Assembly: GCA_043744375.1 (NCBI GenBank)
Contig: JAYTUU010000061.1
Span: 1 to 64,000, forward strand
Origin: CAIYPH01 sp043744375
Lineage (GTDB): Bacteria; Pseudomonadota; Alphaproteobacteria; Acetobacterales; Acetobacteraceae
Direction of reading: 5' to 3'
Length of the DNA: 64,000 nt
The position numbers were made by a program, and so were the translations under genes. Shown in pieces: positions 1 to 7,745 of the stretch. How positions within the stretch are numbered: the first letter of the stretch is position 1; every line of letters starts with the position of its first letter. The notes beneath the pieces are model-generated. The model was not told the origin of the DNA, did not search any database, and was given only the letters and a program-made list of their open reading frames with translations.

Positions 1-24
1 CCGCATTGCATCGCGCGGGAGTTT

Positions 25-208
25 GGGCTTCGCCAGTGAATGCGGCGAGATCGCTTGTGCTCACGCGAAGGCCGGCCGTCCGGCCGCGAGCAGTCCGGGG
101 TTCCAAGGGCCACTGGCCCTTGGCCGCCGGAGGCGCGCTTGCCTTCCCTGGACTGCCGTGGCGGAGCCGATCGGACTCTGCTTAGGCAAGCGCGTCTCCG
201 GCGGCGGC
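25..208 (+). repeat. Hairpin-bearing dispersed intergenic repeat, copy R1
   Basis: This stretch contains a perfect stem-loop (9-bp arms at 103-111 and 115-123, loop ACT) followed by a conserved CCGCCGGAGGC core. The core end near 126-143 reappears inverted at 185-202 with one mismatch, so the unit is an inverted doublet with a spacer of about 40 nt. The segment 122-186 recurs almost identically, inverted, at 52066-52130. The hairpin and its flanks recur with a different stem sequence at 42331-42384. No coding function is apparent. The arrangement resembles REPIN or MITE-like elements, but no transposase is present here. Confidence 0.7.
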
Positions 209-325
209 TTTGCTGCGCCTTGGCGAGATCGCGCGCGAGATCGCCGCCGTGCACGGCCAGCGCCGCCTCGCACCCCTCCTGTCAACCCGCATGCATCGCA
301 CGCGAATTCCTGCCAAACTCGCCCG
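209..325. other. Upstream region of the MFS gene, nothing recognised
   Basis: This is the remainder of the 325-nt gap at the left end. It is GC-rich and has no recognisable promoter, Shine-Dalgarno sequence or RNA gene. An in-frame extension of the downstream gene runs back through it into the repeat, but its Arg/Ala/Pro-rich composition does not look like protein. Confidence 0.4.
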
Positions 326-1495
326 ATGCCCTCCCCCCTCTGGCCCCTGCTGGCCACCCTGGCCATGCAGACCCTGGCCACGATGGCCGCCTTCTCCGTG
401 CCCGCCATCGCCCCGGCGATCGCGGCGGACCTCGGCCTGCCCGGCGGCCTCGTCGGCTTCTTCGTCGCCGGCATCTACGGCGTCGGCATGCTCTCCGCCC
501 TGCTCTCGCCCGGCTTCATCCAGCGCCACGGCCCGGTCCGCGTCAGCCAGGCCGTGCTCGCCGCCGTCATCGCCATGCTGCTGACGGCCGCCATCGGCAC
601 CGAGGCGGCGCTGATCGCCAGCGCCATCCTGCTCGGCCTCGCCTATGGCGCGACGGCACCGGCCAGCACCCATCTTCTGGTGCCGCACACCCCGCCGCAC
701 ATCTTCAATCTCGTGATGTCCATCCGCCAGGTCGGCGTCCCCCTCGGCGGCGTCCTCGCCGGCCTCATCGTCCCCCCGCTCGCCCTCGCGCTCGGCTGGC
801 GCGGCGCCCTGCTGGCCGAACTGCCGGCCGTGCTGATCCTCCTCCTGCTCCTGCAAATCCCCCGCCCCCGCTGGGACGCCGCCCGCAATCCCCGCCACCG
901 CCTGACCCGGAGCGCCCTGCTGCAACCCCTGCGCCTGTGGCAAACCAGCCCGCCTTTGCGCCGCCTCTCTTTCGCCAGCTTCATCTACACCGGCGTCCAA
1001 CTCGCCTTCATCGCCTTCATGACGGTGCACCTGACCCGCAACGCCGGCTTCGATCTCGTCACCGCCGGCTGGACCCTCGCCGCCTACCAGGTCGCCGGCG
1101 CGATCACCCGCCCCGCCCTCGGCTGGCTCGCCGACCGCCACATCCCAGCCACCTGCCTGCTCGCCTGGCTCGGCCCGGCCATGTGCCTCGCCGCTTTGGC
1201 CACCGCCACCTTCTCGCCGGCGTGGCACGCTTGGCAAATCCTCGCCATCTGCCTGTTCGCGGGCGCCAGCGGCAGCGGCTTCACCGGCCTCGCCTACGCC
1301 GAATACGCCCGCCTCGGCGGCACCCGACGCACCGAGGCGACCGGCCTCGGCTCGGCCGCCATGTTCGCCGGCGTCCTCGTCATCCCCCCGCTCTTCGGCA
1401 CCCTCGCCACCGCCCTCGACAGTTTTTCGCCGTCCTACGTCATCCTCGCCGCCCTCGCTTTCGCCGCCGGCCTGCTGCTGCGCCGATCCGCCTGA
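326..1495 (+). CDS. MFS transporter
   Basis: A 389-residue hydrophobic protein with about 12 predicted membrane segments in two halves, the usual size and layout of major facilitator superfamily permeases. The cytoplasmic loop 2-3 motif is recognisable only weakly (a Gly-rich stretch followed by FIQRHG), and a second Arg-containing loop (GWLADRH) lies at the start of the second half, both typical of MFS carriers. The substrate cannot be told. I chose the ATG at 326 because the in-frame extension upstream is low-complexity and comes from the repeat. No clear Shine-Dalgarno sequence precedes it. The gene ends 12 nt before the OpgH-like gene, so the two are probably co-transcribed. Confidence 0.8.
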   Translation: MPSPLWPLLATLAMQTLATMAAFSVPAIAPAIAADLGLPGGLVGFFVAGIYGVGMLSALLSPGFIQRHGPVRVSQAVLAAVIAMLLTAAIGTEAALIASAILLGLAYGATAPASTHLLVPHTPPHIFNLVMSIRQVGVPLGGVLAGLIVPPLALALGWRGALLAELPAVLILLLLLQIPRPRWDAARNPRHRLTRSALLQPLRLWQTSPPLRRLSFASFIYTGVQLAFIAFMTVHLTRNAGFDLVTAGWTLAAYQVAGAITRPALGWLADRHIPATCLLAWLGPAMCLAALATATFSPAWHAWQILAICLFAGASGSGFTGLAYAEYARLGGTRRTEATGLGSAAMFAGVLVIPPLFGTLATALDSFSPSYVILAALAFAAGLLLRRSA

Positions 1496-1507
1496 TAGAC
1501 TGCCGCG

Positions 1508-3136
1508 ATGATCCTCCCCCGCCTGATCTTCTTCGCCCTCCTCGCCGCCACCACCGCCGGCCTCGCGGCCCTGATGACGCAGGCGCTATCCCCGGGCGGC
1601 TGGACGTTGACAAAATTCGCGATCCTCGCCGCCTTCCTCCCCTGCGCCCTCTGGCTTGGCGTCTGCGCCGGCAACGCGATCCCCGGCTTCCTCATCCGCC
1701 TCCTCGCTTGCGACCCGCCCCGCGCCGTGCTCCCCGTCCGCGGCGATATCGACACCGCCCCGATCACCACCCGAACCGCCATCGCCGTGACCATCCGCAA
1801 CGAGGACATGGCCACCGTCCTCCCCTCCCTCGCACACCTCCTCGCCACCCTCGACGACCCCGCACACTTCACCCTCTTCCTCCTCTCCGACACCCAGGAC
1901 GCCGCCAGCGCCGCCGCCGAGGCCGAAGCCATCGCCGCCTTCCCCCACCCCATCCGCTACCGCCGCCGCACGGAGAACTCGGGCTACAAAGCCGGCAACG
2001 TGATGGACTTCCTCAACCACCACGTGGGCGACCACGACTTCACCCTGATGCTCGACGCGGACAGCGAAATCTCCGCCGCATCGGTCCGCCGCCTCGTCCG
2101 CATCCTCCAGGCCGATCCGCGCATGGGCCTCGTGCAGCACCTCATCTGCGGCCGCCCGGCGGCGCAGGCTTTCCCGCGCCTGTTCCAGTTCGGCATGCGC
2201 GCGGGCATGCGCATCTGGTCCACCGGCCAGGCCTACTGGCAGGGTGACGAAGGCCCATACTGGGGCCACAACGCGCTGTTCCGCAGCGCGCCCTTCCGCG
2301 ACCACTGCCGCCTCGAACCGCTACCCGACGGCAGCACCATCCTCTCGCATGACCAGATCGAAGCCGCCCGCCTGCGCGCCGCCGGCTGGGGCGTCTGCGT
2401 CTGGGCCGACGACGATGGCTCCACCGAGGCCAACCCGCCGGCCATGCCCGAATTCCTCCACCGCGACGGCCGATGGCTGGCGGGCAACCTGCAATACCGC
2501 CACCTCCTGGCCCTGCCCGGCTTCCGCCCGATGGGCCGCTGGCAACTGGTGCAGGCGATCCTGATGTTCGCCAGCGCCCCGCTCTACGTTTTCATCTTTA
2601 CCCTGGCCATCCTCGCCGCCCAGACCGCGCCCGCCGACTATCCAAGCTGCACCATCCTCGCGCTCGCCGTCGCGTGGGCCGGCACGCTCTACGCCCCCAA
2701 GCTGCTCGGCTACGTCGAAATCCTGCTCTCCCCCCACGACCGCGCCCGCTACGGCGGCGCCAGCCGCTTCCTCGTCGGCGCCGTGGCGGAAATCATCTTC
2801 ACCCTGCTGCTCGACGCCGCCGCCTGCGTCACCAAAACCCTCGCCATGCTCCGCCTCGCGCTCGGCGCCAGGCCGGGATGGCTGCCACAGAACCGCAGCG
2901 ATCGCGGCGTTGGCTGGAGCGAGGCCACCAGGATGTTCTGGCCGCACACGCTCCTCGGCCTCACCGCCTTCGCCGCCCTGCTCAACGCCGCCCCGGCCAT
3001 GGCCCTGCTCGCGCTGCCCTTCGCCGGCGGCCTGCTCGCCGCCATCCCGTTCTGCGTGCTGACCGCCAACCCAGGCTTCTCTGAATGGCTGCGCCGTCAC
3101 CGCATCGCCGCGATGCCCGAAGAGATCAAGCCGTAA
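1508..3136 (+). CDS. opgH: OpgH/MdoH-type beta-1,2-glucan glucosyltransferase
   Basis: This 542-residue protein is a membrane family-2 glycosyltransferase of the OpgH type, which makes the beta-1,2-linked glucan backbone of osmoregulated periplasmic glucans from UDP-glucose. Two N-terminal membrane segments precede the cytosolic GT-A domain. Visible motifs are RNED (about residue 97), DAD near residue 180, a late acidic DDDG, and RDGRWLAGNLQY near residue 317, matching the Q/R-x-x-RW acceptor-site signature. Several membrane helices follow. It is shorter than E. coli OpgH (about 850 residues) and lacks the long N-terminal region. No opgG partner is adjacent. Its end overlaps the converging glyoxalase-like gene by 11 nt. 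Confidence 0.85.
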   Translation: MILPRLIFFALLAATTAGLAALMTQALSPGGWTLTKFAILAAFLPCALWLGVCAGNAIPGFLIRLLACDPPRAVLPVRGDIDTAPITTRTAIAVTIRNEDMATVLPSLAHLLATLDDPAHFTLFLLSDTQDAASAAAEAEAIAAFPHPIRYRRRTENSGYKAGNVMDFLNHHVGDHDFTLMLDADSEISAASVRRLVRILQADPRMGLVQHLICGRPAAQAFPRLFQFGMRAGMRIWSTGQAYWQGDEGPYWGHNALFRSAPFRDHCRLEPLPDGSTILSHDQIEAARLRAAGWGVCVWADDDGSTEANPPAMPEFLHRDGRWLAGNLQYRHLLALPGFRPMGRWQLVQAILMFASAPLYVFIFTLAILAAQTAPADYPSCTILALAVAWAGTLYAPKLLGYVEILLSPHDRARYGGASRFLVGAVAEIIFTLLLDAAACVTKTLAMLRLALGARPGWLPQNRSDRGVGWSEATRMFWPHTLLGLTAFAALLNAAPAMALLALPFAGGLLAAIPFCVLTANPGFSEWLRRHRIAAMPEEIKP

Positions 3137-3986
3137 ACAACACCGCCGCCCCGCCCGCCTCGGCCAGCCACCCACCCGCCACCGGCCGCGCCACCCCCAT
3201 CGCGGCCACCGCGGCACACCCGTCATCCGTGCGGATCACCACCCCCGCGACGAACGGCAGCGACGGCACCGCCATGCCGGGAAATACCGACCCCAACGCC
3301 TCGATCGGCAACACCCGCATTGTCCCCGCCGCCAACGGCAGCGCGAACCCGCCAGCGGGATCGGGCACCACCGCCACCCCCGCGACCCGCGACAGCCGCG
3401 CCGCCAGCACCGCCGGCACAGCATCCACGATCACCACCGCCACCAAAGCATCGGCATGGTTCGGATGCACCAGAAATTGCGGCTGCCACACCCGCTCCGG
3501 GGTGAAATGGCGGATCAGCTGCAACCGCGGCTCGGCATCGCTGAATGGCAGCCGGGCGAACCGCGCCCCATCCCGCTCGCTCCGCGCGATCTCAACGGCG
3601 AACCCCGCCAGCCCCAGCCGCACCTGCGCCGCCACCTCGTTGTCGATCGCCAGACTGACAATATGGATGCCCGCATAGCGCGCCACGAACCGCCCCAAAG
3701 TCGCACTCGGCCGCGCCGGATCGACCACCGCAATCAGCTCGACATACCCCGTCCGCAGCATCGCACAGACATTGCCCGTCCCGGTCGGCACCCCCGCCCC
3801 GTCGCGATGCCGCGCCACCGGCGTCAGCGCGAAGCCCAGCCGCGTCCACTCCGCCGCACACGCATCGAGATCGCCCGTCGCCAACGCGACATGATCGAGG
3901 CCCGTCGCCACCGCGACATGATCGAGGCCCGTCGCCAACGCGACATGATCGAGGCCGGTGGCCACACCCCCGGTCGCCTGACTCAT
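3126..3986 (-). CDS. Glyoxalase-like (VOC superfamily) domain protein
   Basis: A protein of about 286 residues resembling the Glyoxalase_3 type of the VOC superfamily. It begins with the LDHVALAT strand motif that carries a metal-ligand His in this fold, then an acidic strand ending near GYVELIAVVD. The substrate is unknown. Oddly, the opening motif is present three times in a row, encoded by three 27-bp units at 3873-3953. The start at 3986 overlaps the stop of the upstream GST gene (ATGA), which favours it over an ATG ten codons earlier. The GST neighbour suggests glutathione-linked detoxification, but that is inference. Confidence 0.7.
   Translation of the reverse strand: MSQATGGVATGLDHVALATGLDHVAVATGLDHVALATGDLDACAAEWTRLGFALTPVARHRDGAGVPTGTGNVCAMLRTGYVELIAVVDPARPSATLGRFVARYAGIHIVSLAIDNEVAAQVRLGLAGFAVEIARSERDGARFARLPFSDAEPRLQLIRHFTPERVWQPQFLVHPNHADALVAVVIVDAVPAVLAARLSRVAGVAVVPDPAGGFALPLAAGTMRVLPIEALGSVFPGMAVPSLPFVAGVVIRTDDGCAAVAAMGVARPVAGGWLAEAGGAAVLFTA
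3873..3953 (-). repeat. Three tandem 27-bp units inside the VOC gene
   Basis: Three consecutive 27-bp units (3873-3899, 3900-3926, 3927-3953) differ by a single base, and a degenerate partial unit follows. The length is a multiple of three, so the frame is kept and the protein gains repeated ATGLDHVAL/V blocks. Confidence 0.9.
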
Positions 3987-4645
3987 GGAGCGGTTTCGTA
4001 TTTCTCGACAAACCACTCCGCCGGCTCCAGCGCCGCCGCGTCATACCACTCCGCCACCAGCGGATGCGCCCGAACGGCCGCGCAATACGCCAGACTATCG
4101 GCAGCCAACTCCGGCCGATAGGTCAGGAACCGCGCCACCACCGGCGCATACATCGCGTCCGCGTTGTTGAACACGCGCCCAAAAAGAAACGGCCCACCGG
4201 CCCCGAAACGCGCCCGTGTCGTCCGCCAGATCGTCTCGATCCGCGCCACATCCGCCAGCACGCCATCGTTACGACACGTCCCCACGGCCGCAGGCCGGAA
4301 CAGGCTCATCGCCATCGCCATCCGCAATGCGCGAAACCCCGCATGCATCTCGGCTGCGATCACCCGCGCATGCGCCCGCCCCGCCGGACTATCCGGCCAC
4401 AGGCCCGGCGCCTGCTCGGCACAATATTCGCAGATCGCCAGGCTGTCCCATATCCGGTTCCCCCGATGTTCGAGATACGGCACCGTCCCCCCGGGGCTCG
4501 CCGCCTGCACCGCCGGCGTCACCCCACCCGCCAGCGGGATCACCACCTCCTCGACCCCCAGCCGCGCGAGGCGCACCGCGAGCCAGCCGCGCAGCGACCA
4601 TGACGAATACCGGCGCGTGCCGATAAAAAGCCGATCCATGGACAT
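3983..4645 (-). CDS. Glutathione S-transferase family protein
   Basis: A protein of about 220 residues with an N-terminal thioredoxin-like domain and an all-helical C-terminal domain. The YSSWSLRGWLAVR stretch near the start is characteristic of a GST subgroup in which a serine of this motif activates glutathione. A cis-proline follows (GTVPYLE), then the ES/DS-type glutathione contact (WDSLAICEY). It is expected to be a cytosolic detoxification enzyme or isomerase; the substrate is unknown. Start choices lie at 4675, 4645 and 4639; a GGGAG sequence upstream favours 4645. Its stop overlaps the ATG of the VOC gene, so the pair forms one transcript. Confidence 0.82.
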   Translation of the reverse strand: MSMDRLFIGTRRYSSWSLRGWLAVRLARLGVEEVVIPLAGGVTPAVQAASPGGTVPYLEHRGNRIWDSLAICEYCAEQAPGLWPDSPAGRAHARVIAAEMHAGFRALRMAMAMSLFRPAAVGTCRNDGVLADVARIETIWRTTRARFGAGGPFLFGRVFNNADAMYAPVVARFLTYRPELAADSLAYCAAVRAHPLVAEWYDAAALEPAEWFVEKYETAP

Positions 4646-4774
4646 CCCCATTCTCCCATCACCAACCGCCAGCATCGCACGCCAGCGACCACCCGAGAAA
4701 CCCCGCTCGCACGATTAGGCCATTCTTAAGCTCTGCGGCGTAGCACCGGCTGGTCCATTTCCTGGTCCCACCCC

Positions 4775-7015
4775 ATGTTCAAGTCCCTCGGTCTTACCGC
4801 CAAACTCGGCGTCTGCGCGCTGCTTTTCGGCACGCCCTGCGCCTTCACCCTCTTGCCCCTGATCGGGGCGCAGAACGCAGACATCCGGATCGCGCAGATG
4901 GAACTCAACGGCACGCGCTATCTGCGCGCGGTCATGCCAGCACATTTGCAGGCAGCCAACGCCGCAGCGGCCGGCGCCGCGACCCCACCCGCCGCCATCG
5001 CGCCGATGCTACGAGACGCGGAAGCGATCCATGGTAGCGGCCTCGGCACCGCCGCCGCCGCCGCCATCGCCGCCACCGCCTTCGCTGGCGCACGCGATGC
5101 CGCCCTCTCCGCCGCAGCCCGCGCCCGGCTGCGTGAGCTCATCGTCAGCATTGGCGACGGCAGCAACCTCATTCTCGACGCCGTGCTCGACAGCTACTAC
5201 CTGACCGACGCCGTTCTCAACCGCACCCCCGACATGTTGGATCGCGCGGCTGCCCTGCTTTCCGGCGCCGGCCAGCCGGCCGGCGACGCGCTGGCCCGGC
5301 TGCGCGTCGGCACCGAAATCGGCGGGCTCCAGACCACCCTCGACGGCCTGCTCGCCTCCATTGCCGCCGCCAGTGCCGCCAACGCCGATGGCAGCCTGAA
5401 CCGCGCCCTGACCGACGAGGCGGCGATGCTGCGGCGCGCGGTCGAGGATATGACCGCAACGTTGTCGCGCGAACCGCGCGGCACGATCGACGCCACCGCC
5501 GTGATCGGCCGGATCGAGCGCTTCCATCGCATCGCCGCCGGTGAACTCGAACGCCTGTTCGCCACCCGCGTCGCCACGCTCGCGCGCAACCAGATGATCC
5601 ATATCGCGATCACTGTCCTGCTGTTCGCCGCGGCCCTTGGCCTGGTGCTATGGATTGTCGTCACCGGCATCACCCGCCCGCTCGGCACACTGATCGCCGC
5701 CACCGGCCGGATGTCCGCCGGCGACCTCGACACCGCCCTGCCCCCGACGCCAGGCGCCGATGAGGTGTCCCGCCTGACCCGGGTCGTCGATGAATTCCGC
5801 CAATCCCTGAAGCAAAGCCGTGACCTGGGGGCCCGGCACGCCGAAGCACAACGCGCCCAGCTTGAGCGCTACGACGCCACCACCGCGCTGGCGCGTGACT
5901 TCAACAACGCGGTCAGCGGCCAGCTTTCCGATGTCGCCGCCGCCGCCCTGCAACTGCGCGGCACCGCCACCGGCCTGTCGGACCGCGCCGGGCAAACCAG
6001 CGCGCGCACCGTCGCGGTGCAAGGTCAGGCCGAAATCGCCACCCAGAACGCCAGCCTCGTCGCCGCCGCCGCCGAACAACTCGCTGCCTCCAGCCGAGAG
6101 ATCGGCGCCCAGGTCGAACGCTCCGCCACCGCCACCCGCAACGTCGCCAGCCAGGCCGACACCGCCCGCGCGCTGGTCGACGAGCTGACCCGCGACGTCG
6201 TCGGCACCGGCGAGGTCGTCGCCTTCATCACCGGCATCGCCGGCCAGACCAACCTGCTCGCACTGAACGCCACCATCGAGGCCGCCCGTGCCGGTAACGC
6301 CGGCAAGGGCTTCGCCGTGGTCGCGCAGGAGGTCAAATCCCTGGCCACCCAGACTGCCAAGGCCACCGGCGACATCGCCGCCCGCATCGAGGCGGTGCGC
6401 GTGTCGGCCGGCCGCGCGGCGGACATGATCCGCAGCGTCGCCGACCTTGTGGGCGAGGTCGACAGTTCCGGCACCGCCATCGCCGCCGCCGTCACCGAAC
6501 AGGGTGCGGCCACCGACGAGATCAGCCGCAACGTGCTGCAAGCGGCCGAGTGCACCGGCTCGGTCTCCGAAAGCCTGGTCACCGTGCGCGAGGACGCGAC
6601 CGAGACGGGAACCGCCGCCGACACGCTGCTCGCCGCCGCCTCCGATCTGTCCGGCAAGGCCGAGCAGTTGCGGATCGACATCGAGGAATTCCTCACCGCC
6701 ATGGGCCAGGCCACCGACCGGCGCATGTTCGAACGCCATACCGTGGACATCGCAGCACAGATCGAAATCGGCGGCGGGCCGACCCAATCGGCACGGGTGA
6801 TGGACCTCTCCGTGGTCGGCGCCGCCATGCGCACGGATGCCAAAGCCAAGCCCGGCGACGCGATCCGTGTGACCGGGCTGGTCGCCCCGGCCGTCACCGC
6901 GCGCGTGGTCGCCTGCGCCGACGGCGTTCTGCGCCTGCAGTTCCGCCCCGACCCGGTCACCCGCAGCGCGCTGGACAGCTACATCCAGTCCCGCTTCGGC
7001 ACCAAGGCGGCCTGA
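4775..7015 (+). CDS. Methyl-accepting chemotaxis protein with C-terminal PilZ domain
   Basis: A 746-residue chemoreceptor. A membrane segment at about 8-28 is followed by an Ala-rich helical periplasmic region, a second membrane segment (about 272-292), a HAMP domain, and a coiled-coil signalling domain with the conserved hairpin tip NLLALNATIEAARAGN near residue 493. From about residue 648 there is a PilZ-like domain: the RRMFERH opening and DLSVVGAAMR match the RxxxR and D/NxSxxG elements that bind cyclic di-GMP. The receptor would thus couple a periplasmic signal and c-di-GMP to CheA/CheW. No other chemotaxis genes are nearby. Its stop directly abuts the converging ATP12 gene. Confidence 0.88.
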   Translation: MFKSLGLTAKLGVCALLFGTPCAFTLLPLIGAQNADIRIAQMELNGTRYLRAVMPAHLQAANAAAAGAATPPAAIAPMLRDAEAIHGSGLGTAAAAAIAATAFAGARDAALSAAARARLRELIVSIGDGSNLILDAVLDSYYLTDAVLNRTPDMLDRAAALLSGAGQPAGDALARLRVGTEIGGLQTTLDGLLASIAAASAANADGSLNRALTDEAAMLRRAVEDMTATLSREPRGTIDATAVIGRIERFHRIAAGELERLFATRVATLARNQMIHIAITVLLFAAALGLVLWIVVTGITRPLGTLIAATGRMSAGDLDTALPPTPGADEVSRLTRVVDEFRQSLKQSRDLGARHAEAQRAQLERYDATTALARDFNNAVSGQLSDVAAAALQLRGTATGLSDRAGQTSARTVAVQGQAEIATQNASLVAAAAEQLAASSREIGAQVERSATATRNVASQADTARALVDELTRDVVGTGEVVAFITGIAGQTNLLALNATIEAARAGNAGKGFAVVAQEVKSLATQTAKATGDIAARIEAVRVSAGRAADMIRSVADLVGEVDSSGTAIAAAVTEQGAATDEISRNVLQAAECTGSVSESLVTVREDATETGTAADTLLAAASDLSGKAEQLRIDIEEFLTAMGQATDRRMFERHTVDIAAQIEIGGGPTQSARVMDLSVVGAAMRTDAKAKPGDAIRVTGLVAPAVTARVVACADGVLRLQFRPDPVTRSALDSYIQSRFGTKAA

Positions 7016-7738
7016 TCAGCCGGCGGCGGCGCGCACGAGGTCCAGCAGCCGGCCGGCCACCGCGATATCCTCCGAGATCCGCAGGCGCCGCGCCGCCGCC
7101 TCGGCGTCCTCACCCCAAAGCTGGGCCTGGAAGCGCTCATCGACCATCGCCGCCGCGCCGGCACCCGCGGCGTCAAGCACCCCCTCGGCCAGCGCCAGTC
7201 CAAGCACCAGGCTGCCGAGCACCGGCACCGCAACCCCGAGTGCCGCCAACGCGTCCGGCCCATGACCGGCAAGCGCCGCGGCAAGCTGCGCCAACGCCGC
7301 CGGGTCCTGCGCGACATGGATCACCCCGGTCGTCACCCGCAATCGCGCGCCATGGCGTTCCGCCGCCCAGTCGAGCCACGGCTGCCACGCCGCGCCCTGC
7401 AGCACCACCAGGGCGTCCGGCCCGTCGGCGCGATAGCACAGCAGATCGCTCTCGGCGTAGCGCGCGAGTTCGAGCACCACCGGCTCGGGGTCCGCCGCGA
7501 TCCGCTCCTGCGCGGTCCCAGCGAGACGGGTCAGCGGCACGTCGGCAAATGACATCTCGCCACCCTTCGCCCCACCCGCCGCCTGCCACTCCGCCGCGAT
7601 CGCGTCGGCCAAGCGCGCCCGCGTGAGCGTCAACACCGCACCGCCCGGCAGCCGCATCGGCCGGCCGTCGAGCAGCACACGCCACCCCGCCCCGCCCTCC
7701 ACCGGCATTGCGGTGGCCGCATCCCAAAAGCGCTTCAT
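7016..7738 (-). CDS. ATP12 family F1-ATPase assembly chaperone
   Basis: A 240-residue protein matching the ATP12 chaperone family, which in mitochondria and alphaproteobacteria binds the F1 alpha subunit before hexamer assembly. Recognisable features are the MKRFWDAA opening, the LDGRPMRLPG strand, the IAAEWQAAG helix typical of the family, and the RYAESDLLCYRADGP block. I chose the ATG at 7738; the longer open frame upstream is Arg/Pro-rich and non-protein-like. The gene starts 7 nt downstream of the asmA-like gene, so both are probably in one transcript, and there is no space between its stop and that of the chemoreceptor. Confidence 0.85.
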   Translation of the reverse strand: MKRFWDAATAMPVEGGAGWRVLLDGRPMRLPGGAVLTLTRARLADAIAAEWQAAGGAKGGEMSFADVPLTRLAGTAQERIAADPEPVVLELARYAESDLLCYRADGPDALVVLQGAAWQPWLDWAAERHGARLRVTTGVIHVAQDPAALAQLAAALAGHGPDALAALGVAVPVLGSLVLGLALAEGVLDAAGAGAAAMVDERFQAQLWGEDAEAAARRLRISEDIAVAGRLLDLVRAAAG

Positions 7739-7745
7739 CGTATCC

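Noticed and set aside
40..2247. Long Arg/Pro-rich frame across the MFS and OpgH genes
   Set aside because: Overlaps two well-supported genes in another frame; low-complexity Arg/Pro/His content.
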